Source: Microglena sp. YARC (Eukaryota; Chlorophyta; Chlorophyceae; Chlamydomonadales; Chlamydomonadaceae). From it: a stretch of DNA of 64,000 bases. The stretch is taken from NCBI GenBank assembly GCA_022414725.1, contig CM039462.1, positions 113,011,172 to 113,075,171 on the forward strand, written 5' to 3'. Below the pieces are notes generated by a model, which saw nothing but the letters and a program-made list of their open reading frames with translations, was not told the DNA's origin and ran no database searches. The first letter of the stretch is position 1; the number at the start of each line of letters is the position of its first letter. Below are positions 45,752 through 56,576 of this stretch, in pieces. Both the position numbers and the translations under genes were made by a program.

Positions 45752-46073
45752 GTCACTCTTGTTCTCCACCTAGTCGCCAGCCATGGTAACCTGGGCCCTT
45801 CGCTGGTTCCCACCCACCAAGCCCCCACCACACAGCCTCGACAGCTTGCACGAATCCGCGAACCATCTACAAGGCAACGTCACAAATGCATCATGCGCCA
45901 GCTATGGCTCTCACCAGCCATTAGGCAGTGCTGTAGTGGAAGACCACAAGGCAGTACATGTGTGGATCTCCCTTTGGTTAGTCCCCCTAGCCATCTACGT
46001 ACTGTGGTCCGGGTTCTACTACCTCAAGATCTTCGTCTTCTCTGCCTCCACCATTAAAAAGCGTGGATACAAG
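45752..46073 (+). CDS. GPC1: GPC1 exon 8: HLV--WALRWFP and KKRGYK
   Basis: From 45783 the frame reads MVTWALRWFPP, a hydrophilic loop with a possible glycosylation site (NVTNAS), then [18 protein letters not shown] and YYLKIFVF, ending KKRGYK|GTAGGC in phase 0. This matches the family order of HL(V/L)-----L-W-P, a loop, a W-rich membrane span and a K-RGY end. The first 33 bases differ from the four good copies upstream by three losses and one gain, net minus two. The acceptor frame therefore does not run into the conserved frame. Sequence error is the easiest reason, but a real lesion is possible. Confidence 0.75.
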
Positions 46074-46079
46074 GTAGGC

Positions 46080-46294
46080 TACCACCACACACCACCGCTC
46101 CACCCCCAACACTCCCCTCCCTCCTCCGTCCCTCCATCCTTACCCCTCCCCACCTCCCCCCACCTCTCTCCTCCCTCCTCCCTCCCCCCCCCCCATTCCT
46201 CCCACTCCTCCCTCCTCCTCCCCCCCCCCTTTCTCCCCCCACCCCCCCACCCACACACACACACACACATTTGTTTAGGAGGTTCATGTTTTGA
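46080..46294. repeat. C-rich filler
   Basis: Poly-C/CCTCC tracts and a short (CA)n run follow the exon 8 donor. Non-coding. Confidence 0.6.
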
Positions 46295-46401
46295 TTTCCA
46301 TTTGGTTAGTCCCCCTAGCATCTACGTACTATGGTCCGGGTTTTACTACCTAAAGATCTTCGTCTTCTTCTGCCTGCACCATCAAAAAGCGTGGATACAA
46401 G
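46295..46401 (+). pseudogene. Donor-side copy of the exon 8 end
   Basis: TTTCCATTTGGTTAGTCCCCCTAG...AAAAAGCGTGGATACAAG|GTAGGCT repeats the last 35 codons and the donor, with small indels that break the frame. Confidence 0.8.
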
Positions 46402-46420
46402 GTAGGCTACATAATATATA

Positions 46421-46451
<31 letters not shown>

Positions 46452-46620
46452 AGATATAGATATAAGATATAGATATAGATATAGATATATAGATATATAG
46501 ATATATAGATATAGATATAGATATAGATATAGATATAGATATATATAGATAATAGATATATAGATATATAGAATACATAGATATAGATATATAGATATAT
46601 AAGATATATAATATATAGAT

Positions 46621-46676
<56 letters not shown>

Positions 46677-46793
46677 TTGATATATATATATATAGAATAT
46701 ATAGATATATACACGACCCTATGGAACCAACAGCCTCTGTAAATGAAGACTTTATCCCCCCCCCACACACACATACATCGCTCTCTCTGTCTG

Positions 46794-46848
<55 letters not shown>

Positions 46849-46860
46849 CCCTATGACACC
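46402..46860. repeat. AT, ATAGAT, ATAG, CT and AT simple repeats
   Basis: A long mixture of (AT)n and (ATAGAT)n is followed by (GATA)n at 46620-46675, (CT)n near 46785 and (AT)n at 46811-46846. ACCCTATG-AACCAACAGCCTCTGTAAATG occurs twice (46725 and 46848). Confidence 0.9.
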
Positions 46861-48060
46861 AACAGCCTCTGTAAATGCAGACTTTATTCCAGTCATTGTT
46901 TGTTTGCTTGCACTGGGGCCAACCGCCAAAAAAACAAACACCTACAACAAACTAAAACACACCATAAACACCTATAAGCACACATACCAAGACTCTATAG
47001 ACACCTTATTAACCCTCTATTAACACCCTATCAAGACCCTATAACGGTCCTAGAAACACCCTATAGACACATATCAAGACCATATAGCCACCCTATACGC
47101 CCTACCAAGACCCTATACACACCCCATACACACCCTAAATACACACCTACCAAGACCCTATAAACACACCTACCAAGGCCCTATACATACCCTATAAACA
47201 CGCCTACCGAGAACCTAGGCAGATCTTATAAACACCCTATTAACACCCTACAGACATCCTATCAAGACCCTATGAAGATCCTATAAACACCCTATAACAC
47301 ACCTACCAAGACCCCTATAAGCCACCTTATAACACACCTATAAGCACCCTACAGAGATCCTATCAAGACCCTATAAACACGCCTACCAAGAACCTAGAAA
47401 GATCTTATTAACACCCTATTAACACCCTACAGACATCCTATCAAGACCTATGAAGATCACTATAAACACCTATAACACACTACCAAGACCATATAGCCAC
47501 TTATAAACACCCTTACACACGCTAGCAAAAACCCTGCACACCCTCTGAACACCCTATACACACGCTAGCAAAACCCTGCACACCCTATGAACACCCTATA
47601 CACACGCTAGCAAAACCCTGCACACCCTATACACATGCTAGCAAAACCCTGCACACCCTATACACATGCTAGCAAAACCCTGCACACCCTATGAACACCC
47701 TATACACACGCTAGCAAAACCCTGCACACCCTATACACATGCTAGCAAAACCCTGCACACCCTATGAACACCCTATACACACGCTATATACACCCTACAC
47801 ACACACTATATACACCCTATACACACGCTAGCAAAACCCTGCACACCCTATATACACACCCAACCAAGACACAATAAACACACTACCAAGACCCTATCAA
47901 GTATTGTAGTACATTGTGTTATTTGCTTGCACTGGGGCCAACCACCAAAACACCCTATAGACACCTCCAAACCATCCCATAAACCCCCTATAGACATACC
48001 TACCAAGACCCTATAAACACACCTACCAACACCATATAAACACCTGTGAACACCCTATGA
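46861..48060. repeat. CACCCTATA-type minisatellite
   Basis: Short units of 12-40 bases such as ACCCTATAAACACACCTACCAAG and ACACGCTAGCAAAACCCTGCACACCCTAT fill 1.1 kb. Two fragments of TTTGCTTGCACTGGGGCCAACC lie at 46906 and 47926. Confidence 0.85.
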
Positions 48061-48906
48061 ACACCCTGTGTACATGCAGACAACCAACCAACCAACACCC
48101 TGTGTACATGCAGACAACCAACCAACCAACACCCTGTGTACATGCACCCTACCAACCAACCAACCAACCACCCTACCAACCAACCAACACCCTGTGTACA
48201 TGCACCCTACCAACCAACCAACCAACCACCCTACCAACCAACCAACACCCTGTGTACATGCACCCTACCAACCAACCAACCAACCACCCTACCAACCAAC
48301 CAACACCCTGTGTACATGCACCCTACCAACCAACCAACCAACCACCCTACAACAACCATGTGTACATGCACCCTACCAACCAACCAACCAACAACACCCT
48401 GTGTACATGCACCCTACCAACCAACCAACAAACTACAACCAACCAACACCCTGTGTACATGCACCCTACCAACCAACCAACCAACCACCCTACCAACCAA
48501 CCAACACCCTGTGTACATGCACCCTACCAACCAACCAACCAACCAACCAACCAACACCATGTGTACATGCACCCTACCAACCAACCAACCAACCACCCTT
48601 CCAACCAACCAACACCCTGTGTACATGCACCCTACCAACCAACCAACCAACCAACCAACACCCTGTGTACATGCAGACAACCAACCAACCAACACCCTGT
48701 GTACATGCACCCTACCAACCAACCAACCAACCACCCTACCAACCAACCAACACCCTGTGTACATGCACCCTACCAACCAACCAACACCCTGCGTACATGC
48801 ACCCTACCAACCAACCAACCAACCAACCAACACCCTGTGTACATGCACCCTACCAACCAACCAACCAACCACCCTACCAACCAACCAACACCCTGTGTAC
48901 ATGCAG
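48061..48906 (+). repeat. Acceptor-side array of GPC1 exon 9
   Basis: CACCCTGTGTACATGCA, followed by GACA or CCCTACC and then AACCAACC runs, recurs about 17 times. The true acceptor of exon 9 is the same CTGTGTACATGCAG|ACA, and several copies keep the complete AG|ACA junction. Frames open for up to 319 codons (QPTNQ repeats) are shadows. Confidence 0.85.
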
Positions 48907-48954
48907 ACATTATTCGAGTGGGTTGTATCCCAGAAAAAGGGTGTCTTCTACGAG
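48907..48954 (+). CDS. GPC1: GPC1 exon 9
   Basis: Sixteen codons in phase 0 read TLFEWVVSQKKGVFYE, between CATGCAG and GAG|GTAATG. After KKRGYK of exon 8 this is the position where the family has a short T-fRWL and a basic loop. The match is modest alone, but position, phase and splice sites fit. Confidence 0.7.
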
Positions 48955-48960
48955 GTAATG

Positions 48961-49530
48961 GAGATTGCTTTTTTTGTTTTTTATTTAGTCAGTCAAACCT
49001 GTTAAGGCGTTGCTAAGTAGGCTAAACAGACTAGCCCAACCTCGCTATTGAGAATGGCTGTACACAAAAGATGTACAGTACTATTAAAAGAATTTCCAAT
49101 CCAAGAGGTGGGTCCCGATACACAAAACAGCGCCACCCAGGATTTAGAAAGAAAGTCAGGGAAATTCCTATAAAAGTAGGCACCCTGATGCTGAAAAACA
49201 TGTTTTTACATTGCCGGTACCTGTCCTGTCCTGTGACCTGACCTGACCTGACCTGACCTGACCTGACCTGACCTGACCTGACCTGACCTGACCTGACCTG
49301 ACCAACCAAAACAAAACAAAACAAAACAACACAACACAACAGAACACCCGCACCCCCACCAGCACCCGCACCCGCACCCCCACACCCCTACACCTGACAC
49401 CCCAACCCCTACACCTCTCTTTCAATTGTTATTCTGTAGCAACACACTGACGCTCTCTATCCCCCATCCCAACACAACACAACACAACACAACACAACAC
49501 GCCCACCCCAAGCCCACCCCACCCCACCCC
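48961..49530. other. GPC1 intron 9
   Basis: Unique-looking stretch to about 49225, then a (CCTGA)n array of about 13 units at 49228-49302, and AAAAC/ACAAC repeats to 49340. A short copy of the middle of exon 10 (TATTCTGTAGCAACACACTGACGC...) lies at 49429-49463. Confidence 0.7.
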
Positions 49531-49538
49531 CATTGTAG

Positions 49539-49632
49539 ATCGCAAGGCGCGTCCCAGAACAGGCGCACAAGCTTGTGTACCTCCTCTTTCACTTTCTATT
49601 CTGCAGCACTACATTGGCGCTGTCTATCCCCC
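49539..49632 (+). pseudogene. Acceptor-side copy of exon 10
   Basis: CATTGTAG|ATCGCAAGGCGCGTCC... matches exon 10 over about 30 codons (IARRVPEQAHKLVYLLFH) in an open frame. It then breaks off at CTATCCCCC with no donor. C/A-rich filler separates it from the real exon. Confidence 0.8.
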
Positions 49633-49834
49633 ACCCCACCCACACGCCACCCCACCCCACCCCTCACACACACCAGCCCCACCCTCACCCTCACACACAC
49701 CCACACCCACACCCACACCCACACCCACACCCACAGCCTCACCCACACCACACCCACACCCACACCCTCACCCACACCCACACCCACACCCTCACCCACA
49801 CCCCCACCCCCACCCCACCCCACCCCCATTGTAG

Positions 49835-49954
49835 ATTGCAAGGCGGGTCCCAGAACAGGCACGCAAGCTTGTGTACCTCCTCTTTCACTTGCTATTCTGC
49901 AGCACTACACTGGCGCTCTCCATTCCTTGCTATCAATCATTTGAAGTACATACG
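49835..49954 (+). CDS. GPC1: GPC1 exon 10: late membrane spans
   Basis: The acceptor CATTGTAG is followed by 40 codons in phase 0: IARRVPEQARKLVYLLFH, LLFCSTTLALSIPCYQSF, EVHT. The donor is ACG|GTGCGC. The hydrophobic block followed by P-Y-SF--H fits the family segment in which a lipid-facing span ends in P---S--LH. Its 5' edge is copied upstream, and its 3' edge four times downstream with a GTGCAT donor. Confidence 0.82.
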
Positions 49955-49974
49955 GTGCGCTTGACTTCGTTGGG

Positions 49975-50420
49975 TGTACACATATACAACTGCACTGCTA
50001 TTCTGCAGCACTACACTGGCTCTTTCTATCCCTTGCTATCAATCATTTGAAGTACACACGGTGCATTTGACCTTGTTTGGTGTACACATGTACTACTGTA
50101 CTGCTATTCTGCAGCACCACACTGGCGCTCTCTATCCCTTGCTATCAATCATTTGAAGTACACACGGTGCATTTGACCTTGTTTGGTGTACACATGTACT
50201 ACTGTACTGCTATTCTGCAGCACCACACTGGCGCTCTTTCTATCCCTTGCTATCAATCATTTGAAGTACACACGGTGCATTTGACCTTGTTTGGTGTACA
50301 CATGTACTACTGTACTGCTATTCTGCAGCACCACACTGGCACTCTCTATCCCTTTCTATCAATCATTTGAAGTACATACGGTGCGCTTGCCCTTGTTTGA
50401 TGTACATATGTACTACTGTA
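49975..50420 (+). repeat. Donor-side array of exon 10 (4 copies)
   Basis: Units of about 107-110 bases start near 49992, 50099, 50208 and 50319. Each carries CTATTCTGCAGCAC-ACACTGGC, then TTGCTATCAATCATTTGAAGTACA-ACG|GTGC and GTACACATGTACTACTGTACTG. Confidence 0.85.
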
Positions 50421-50720
50421 CTTCTCAGTTTTTTTGTGTGGAGCCCCCCTTTCTGGGCGGTGGGAGCCCCCAGGTTTGTTTTTGTGACCGACCAACGGTG
50501 CGAACGAGACAAAGCTTGACACCTTAGCCAACTGTCTTGAAGCCAGTTGGCTTCAGTCCGTTGCATTCTGTTGCCACCTGTCATTCCGATAGCCAACACT
50601 CTCTACCAAATTTCCGTGTTGCATTCTGTTGCCACCTGTCGCTCTGTCGCGAACACTCTGCGCCATTTTTAACGTCGCTTGCGACGCTGCATAGAACTTG
50701 TCAACATTTCCTCATTTGAG
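50421..50720. repeat. Dispersed repeat fragment with internal duplication
   Basis: GTTGCATTCTGTTGCCACCTGTC occurs twice (50560 and 50618). The stretch to 50710 resembles 9465-9560 near the GPC1 5' end. A GGAGCCCCCC---GGGCGGTGGGAGCCCCC segment precedes it. Confidence 0.5.
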
Positions 50721-51037
50721 CATCTGGTGGATGTGTGCATACACTAGAAGTTCAAATGAGAAAAACTTAAAACTGAGAAGTACAGTAGTACATCTGTACA
50801 TCAAAAACGGCAGGCACACTGTATGCATTGCCAATGATTGGTGGACAGGGATGGAGAGTGCCAGAGGAGAATATTAGTATGTATTAGAAGTTAAAATGGG
50901 AATAAAACGAAGTATAAACTAAATATAATAAAATATAGATATCAGAAGTTCAAATGGGAATAAAACTAAATATAAACTAAATTTAATAAAAAATATATAT
51001 AAAAAGTATAAATGGGAATACAACTGAATATACACTA

Positions 51038-52063
51038 TCTCCATAGGTGCCTAAGTAAAAAAGCGCCCTAAGTTGGTACAAGATTGTGGTACAGAGCCGT
51101 ACAGGCCCCAAAATGCTCGGATTCGAATTCTGTCTGGCCCACCTTTAGCGCAATTGTGTCCGCTACGCGCACATGTATTTCCGGTCCGCATTCGCATGCG
51201 GTCGCGAGCAGCCTTGTACAGAAGGCTGGTGGCAGTACATCAGATGTGCGATAAATTGTGGTACAAATCCAGATCGCGCCAGACACAAGGCTGCGCGAGC
51301 TATTCCGAATCATGTTACCGCGGAACGAAAGGCTTATCAAACCCCTACCACAAGGTCTGAGGCTGCGCTTCAGCCTTGGCCTCGGAATTTACTGAGATAG
51401 CAGTACAACTCGAAAATTCACCTGATCACCTCCCAATCCCACCTCCCAACTTGAGATTTCAACTCCCTTACCCAAATCAAAAACTAAATTCAGATGTGGA
51501 TGCTTGAAACAAAGTTGAAAAAAAGTTGTTTTATGAATATATTTTGAAAATAAATTTGAATTTTGAAATAAAAAAAATAAAAAAAGTTAATCTTCGTGCT
51601 ACGAAGCAAAGCTAAGACCCAAAATGAAACAATTCAGCTTGTGCAGTGTTGTACCACACTTAGGGCACAATTTTGTAAATAATCAGTTTTTTGGGGGTCC
51701 ATATTCACCCGTACTGCCCATGTACTGCCATCCAAAACCTGATGTAACAATTTTTTATGAGGAAAGATGTGCACAATAGGGCTACCTACTTTTCATTTTA
51801 CGAAAACTTGTTTTTGATAGCGATAGGCTCCGTTCCACTTCTACGTAAAATCTGTACCGACTTAGGGAGCCCCATAGTGAAAAGAATCACATGTTTTGCT
51901 TTGCCTGCTTCCCACAACCTGAGAGAACTCAACTCTGAGTATTTATCCGTTGAACTGATGTGGTTAGGTAACTTATTAGAAGGAAAAAAAGTTTCTTTGG
52001 ACTTGAGGTAATAGGTGAGAACCATCCGTACCACTCAGGGTCGGACTTAGGCAATCATGGAGA
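51038..52063. mobile_element. 1.0-kb TA-flanked element with short inverted ends
   Basis: The ends TCTCCATAGGTGCCTAAGT and its inverted partner (TCTCCATGATTGCCTAAGT) are both preceded by TA. The surrounding satellite continues on either side. The interior has no recognisable transposase. A frame at 51757-52011 (+, 84 codons, no known motif) is the longest. A segment near 51317-51357 is shared with 44100-44287. Confidence 0.7.
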
Positions 52064-52193
52064 TAAATGTAATAAAATACACATCAGATGTTCAAACAGG
52101 AATAAAAATAAAAGTAAACTAAATATAATAAAATATATAAATCAAATGTATAAATGGGAATACAACTAAAATCAAACTAAATATAATAACATA

Positions 52194-52735
52194 TACCGTA
52201 TGCGCCTTAAGTATTGGTAAGATTAAGTATTGGCAAATGCCATTTCCCCCCTAAAAGTGGGTATCAAAAAAGCATGGCAATACTAACTTGGCAAAGGGGT
52301 CTATGGCTTTGACTGTCTCAAGCTCAGACTTGAAATCCAGTTGGCAAAGGGTCTTATGTTATTGTTACATAGTCTGCCCAAGCTTGCTGTAAAGCTAAGG
52401 AACAATTAAAAGCAGGAGCATTAAACTTGCTAGGGCTTAATAGCCAGACCGGTATATGGCTCCAGCCAGCCAAATCGCTGGCTGGAGCCATGTAACCAAG
52501 TTCAAGGTCAAGTACATGTTTACAAAGTAGTCTGCCCAAGCTTGCTGATAATAAAACCATGTGGCAATTCAAATCAGGAACATTTAACTTGCCAGGGCTT
52601 AGTTAACAGAGTACCATGGTATCCGTAACTTGGCAAAGGCCAACTACCTGGAGTGGTCTCAAGCTGGACCCCTAATCCGGTTTGGCAAAGGGTCGTTTGC
52701 CAAACCGTTTGCCAATACTAAAGGCGCATACGGTA
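52194..52735. mobile_element. 542-bp TA-flanked inverted-repeat element
   Basis: TACCGTATGCGCCTTAAGTATTGG at the left matches, inverted, CCAATACTAAAGGCGCATACGGTA at the right. TA is present at both outer ends. The interior repeats TTGGCAAAGGG-C phrases and AGTCTGCCCAAGCTTGCTG twice. No coding capacity; a MITE. Confidence 0.82.
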
Positions 52736-52856
52736 TATCAGAAGTTTGAATGAGAATAAAACTAAATATAAACTAAATATAATAAAATACATGTAGCAGA
52801 AGTTAAAATGGGAAAACAACTAAATATAAACAAAATATAATACTGTACTGTTCTCA

Positions 52857-53994
52857 AATTGTAACCGTCGCCAAATTTGATGGCTTTTTTTGTTTTATTA
52901 TAAATTGACTTTTTACATTTGACGTTTTTTTAATAGGAATATAAATTGACGTTACACATTCGACGGTTTCCATTTTAATATAATCCATTTACCGGTATGC
53001 AACTGAACGTTTCTACTTAATCATGTTACACTGGTTCATGGTTCATGGTACAATATTAGGGTACACTGTTCTAGGCCCTGCAAGGAGTGTACATATAATA
53101 CTGCAATGATCCCAACATCTTGTTCAGCATAACACTACCAGTACTCTTTGAAATCTTGTTCAGCATAACACTACCGGTACTCTTTGAAATAGCTAGAAGT
53201 ATACATTCAATCGTTTTCATTAACTCCTGAAATCATCTCTTGCTCAGTTAATGTCATAAACATAAGCACAAAATATGTTCATGTATTGCCACTTCCTCAA
53301 GGTCTCGGCTGTTAAGTCCTTGAATGCCACGGGAAAGTTGAGTTTGAGGGTGTTCACACTGGGCTGTAAACTTCCCAAATGAAACCTTTCATTGGAAGGT
53401 CTGAGCAACCAGTTGCAGTTGAGAGTTGTGTGCCTTTCAATGGCCAGAAGCTTGTGAAAGGGCTCCCAGGTCCCATACTTCTTCTTGTGGGGTCTAGTTT
53501 TGAGCTCAGACCCGTCTGGAAAGTAACCCAGCGTTTGCATGAAATTCACTGCCCTCTTAGTGAAATACTTGATGCTCGCCTTCGCCGAGGTAGTCGATGG
53601 GTTACGGACGACAGCATCTTGAGCTTGGGCTGCAACTTGATTCACCTCTTTGTTGGTTACGGTGATCTGCCCTGGCTCTAGCCGGTCCAAAACCCCCCAC
53701 AGGGTCCTTTGCTTCTTGTGAGTTAGAGGTGTTAGAGGGCGTAAACGTCCCTTTGGGGATCTGTCGAGGGGCTGAGCCATGAAATGAGAAAGACGGCCTT
53801 GTCGAGCACTGCTGCGATTTGTCCGGTCGGGAGGAGCCTATGTTCGTTGCCGGTAGTAAGCCCTGTGTAAAGTCGAAGCCCTACCCAATTAATATCGCAC
53901 GTGATTTGAGGTTGACGGCTTTTTCGTTTCGTAATATACCGTACGCCACGATTTGACGGGTGCTTCCGTCAAATGAAACCGTTACATTTTGATA
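52857..53994. mobile_element. 1.15-kb TA-flanked element carrying a minus-strand frame
   Basis: The left end CTGTTCTCAAATTGTAACCGT and the right end (inverted CTGTTCTGTTATCAAAATGTAACGG) match imperfectly, both next to TA within the AT satellite. Inner parts are also partly inverted (AAATTTGATGG and CATTTGACGG). The frame at 53244-53780 is the only coding candidate. Exact ends are uncertain by a few bases. Confidence 0.65.
53244..53780 (-). CDS. 178-codon frame inside a DNA element, unknown
   Basis: It starts MAQPLDRSPKGRLRPLTPLT and ends CAYVYDIN with TAA. The composition looks protein-like: basic N-terminus, Lys-rich middle (KTRPHKKKYGTWEPFHKLLA), few repeats. It does not show a DDE catalytic pattern, zinc fingers or another fold that I recognise. 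It sits well inside the inverted ends of the element at 52857-53994, so it may be a transposase fragment, a DNA-binding N-terminus or a captured host exon. Confidence 0.4.
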   Translation of the reverse strand: MAQPLDRSPKGRLRPLTPLTHKKQRTLWGVLDRLEPGQITVTNKEVNQVAAQAQDAVVRNPSTTSAKASIKYFTKRAVNFMQTLGYFPDGSELKTRPHKKKYGTWEPFHKLLAIERHTTLNCNWLLRPSNERFHLGSLQPSVNTLKLNFPVAFKDLTAETLRKWQYMNIFCAYVYDIN

Positions 53995-54853
53995 ACAGAA
54001 CAGTAAAATACATATATCAGAAGTTAAAATGGGAATACAACTAAATATAAACTAAATACAATAACATACATGTATCAGAAGTTCAAATGGGGTAAATACA
54101 ATTAAATATAAACAAAATAAAATAACATACATATATCAGAAGTTCAAATGGGGTAATACAACTAAATATAAACAAAAAAATAACATATATATATCAGAAG
54201 TTAAAATGGGATTAATACAACTAAATATAAACTATATACAATAACATATATATCAGAAGTTCAAATGGGGTCAATATAACTAAATATAAACTAAATACAA
54301 TAAAATAAATATATCAGAAGTTCAAATGGAAATACAACTAAATATAAACAAAATGCAATAAAATAAATATATCAGAAGTTCAAATGGGAATACAACTAAA
54401 TATAAACTAAATACAATAAAAAATATATATATATCAGAAGTTTAAATGGGAATACAACTAAATATAAACTAAATACAATTAAATATATATATCAGAAGTT
54501 TAAATGGGAATACAACTAACTATAAACTAAATACAATCAAATATATATATCAAAAATTCAAATGGCAAGACAACTAAATATAAACTAAATCCTGAACTAA
54601 ATACAATAAAATAAATATATCAGAAGTTAAAATGGGGATAAAACTAAAACTCACAAAGACTGTTTTTTCCGACGATGCCTCGCTATTACGTCGCTGCATG
54701 GCAACGCATGGGTCAGGCTAAACTAGTCAGAAATGCCCCCCCGAACCCCCAGGCACCGCACTCCGTGGTATTCGGGGAGAAGCACCTTGCACTGGGGTCG
54801 CACCGAGTCTCTCAATTTATGACTCTTCGCACACACAAAAACTATCCAGAAGA

Positions 54854-55068
54854 TGGTAATGGTAACGCCTGGTGAGGTGTGGGCGTGGTGTTAAGGGAGC
54901 CCGTTGTACGCGGGTGGGGAGCGGTTTCCTACCTCAACTGGACAAGCTACCATTGCGGTTAACAACGACCTGCAACGCCAAGAGCGACGGAAGGGGGAGT
55001 TGAACCCCCGACTCTTCATCCTCAAGCGATCTGGTCTACCACTAGACCATCGCATATAACTGAAAGGG
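54854..55068 (-). repeat. tRNA-derived SINE, copy 1
   Basis: On the minus strand a tRNA-like head (A box TGGTCTAGTGG, B box GGTTCAACTCC) is followed by a tail ending in CACGCC--ACCAGGCGTTACCATTACC. Near-identical organisation is seen at 58096-58290 and 58885-59087. Stem pairing is poor, so it is not a working tRNA. Confidence 0.7.
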
Positions 55069-55715
55069 GCTAGGAGATGGTAAATGTTAAGAGCCCAGTG
55101 CTTCGCTTAAGGGACTGCGCTCTCGAACCTTATACCATCTACTGGAGAAGAGAGGTCTCTGTATGCTAATATATTATAGACCAGATTGCCTACAAGTACA
55201 TGAGGGCAAAAAGGGCGCTCATAGACTACCTCCTCTTCTCCAGGATACGGTCTACGGTCAAAGCCCAGTGCTTCACTGGAAGCACCGCTCTTGAGTCATA
55301 CACTATCTACTAGACAAGAGAAGTCCTTGTAGGACAATATATTATAGACCGGATTGCCTACAAGGATATGGGGTCAAATAGGACGCTCATAGACTACCTC
55401 CCCTCCTCCAGGATACGGTCTACGGTTAAAGCCCAGTGCTTCACTGGAAGCACCGCTCTTTAACCTTAAACCATATACTGGAAAAGAGAAGCCCTTGTAG
55501 GACAATATATTCTTGACCAGATTGCCTACAATGACATGGGGGAGAAACGGGCGCTCATAGACTACTGTCGCCTATCCAGGAGATGGTCTACGGTTCAAGC
55601 GCAGTAGTTTGCTTGAGGCACTGCTCTTAAACCTTAAACCATCTACTGGACAAGAGAAGTTCATGGAAAATAATATAGTCTAGACTAGATTGCCTACGAG
55701 GACATGCTGGTCTCA
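55069..55715. repeat. Tandem repeat of about 175 bases, 4 copies
   Basis: Units contain AGCCCAGTGCTTC-CT---GCACCGCTCTT, ACCATCTACTGGA-AAGAGAAG, ATATATT-TAGACCAGATTGCCTAC and GGCGCTCATAGACTACC. They fall roughly at 55080, 55250, 55425 and 55590. Not similar to a GPC1 exon. Confidence 0.8.
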
Positions 55716-56176
55716 GGGATTTTTATTTCCGCTATTTATAGCGATCGCTAGTTTTGACCCTGTTAAAGCAAAATTATCGCTATAAAAAAGGAAAAAAAAG
55801 TTTCTATTTGCCCTAAATTGCCCTAAAAAGCTATGAAAAGCTATAGAAAGCACTAAACGCCGTCCCTGGAGGAGGCCGAAAAAAAACATAGCTAGGAAAA
55901 ACCCACTTTCAGATTTGAAAAAATAATCACTGACATGCTGGCCTGCTGCCCATGATGCATGACAGTGATTGTTTTTTCAAATCTGAAAGTTGGTTTCTTC
56001 TAGCTTTATGGTTTTAGGCCTCCTCCAGGGACAGCGTTTTAGTGCTTTCTGTAGCTTTTTAGGGCCATTGAGGGCACACAAGAAAAACTTTTTTTCTTCT
56101 TCTTTTTTATAGCGATATTTTCGCTAAAACGGGGTCAAAACTAGTGATCGCTATATATAGCGGAAATAAAAATCCC
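55716..56176. mobile_element. 461-bp foldback element
   Basis: Ends GGGATTTTTATTTCCGCTAT and ATAGCGGAAATAAAAATCCC are exact inverted partners. The arms pair over about 210 bases, including GCGATCGCTAGTTTTGACCC, the GTCCCTGGAGGAGGCC segment and CTTTCAGATTTGAAAAAA. The loop holds ACATGCTGG and CCCATGATGCATGAC, which also flank the element, a possible sign of how it formed. A single arm is at 58521-58774. Confidence 0.85.
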
Positions 56177-56239
56177 ATGATGTATGATCTTGAAGGATCT
56201 TGTTAGCTCCGAGTTGAATTCATCCATTTCATCTCGGAG

Positions 56240-56525
56240 CTAAAACCACCAACACCAACACCATCATCATCATCAGCATCAGCATCAGCATCAGCATCAG
56301 CATCAGCATCAGCATCAGCATCAGCATCAGCATCAGCATCAGCATCATCATCATCATCATCATCACCATCACCATCACCATCACCATCACCATCACCATC
56401 ACCATCAGCATCGCAATCACAATCACCATCACCATCACCATCACCAACACCAACACCACATCCACCACATGCACCAACGCCACATCCACCACCACCACCA
56501 ACACCATCATCATCATCATCAACGT
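56240..56525. repeat. CATCAG / CATCAC triplet repeats
   Basis: (CATCAG)n, (CAT)n, (CATCAC)n and CCACCA repeats lead towards the exon 11 acceptor copies. Frames on the minus strand (MLML.., MVMV..) are shadows. Confidence 0.9.
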
Positions 56526-56576
56526 GGGAATTTCAAAAACGATCATCACACTATGCTGTATGTTGATGCTCAAAAA

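Larger units (their letters stand above)
50721..54655. repeat. 55-60-base AT-rich satellite, split by insertions
   Basis: Units of the type ATATCAGAAGTTCAAATGGGAATACAACTAAATATAAACTAAATACAATAAAAT occur at about 50880-51035, 52068-52192, 52737-52850 and 54000-54650. The gaps are filled by three TA-flanked inverted-repeat elements, described separately. Confidence 0.85.

Noticed and set aside
48057..49016. QPTNQ-rich frames of about 300 codons
   Set aside because: Three overlapping + frames open through a repeat made of AACC; only the last 16 codons before 48954 belong to an exon.
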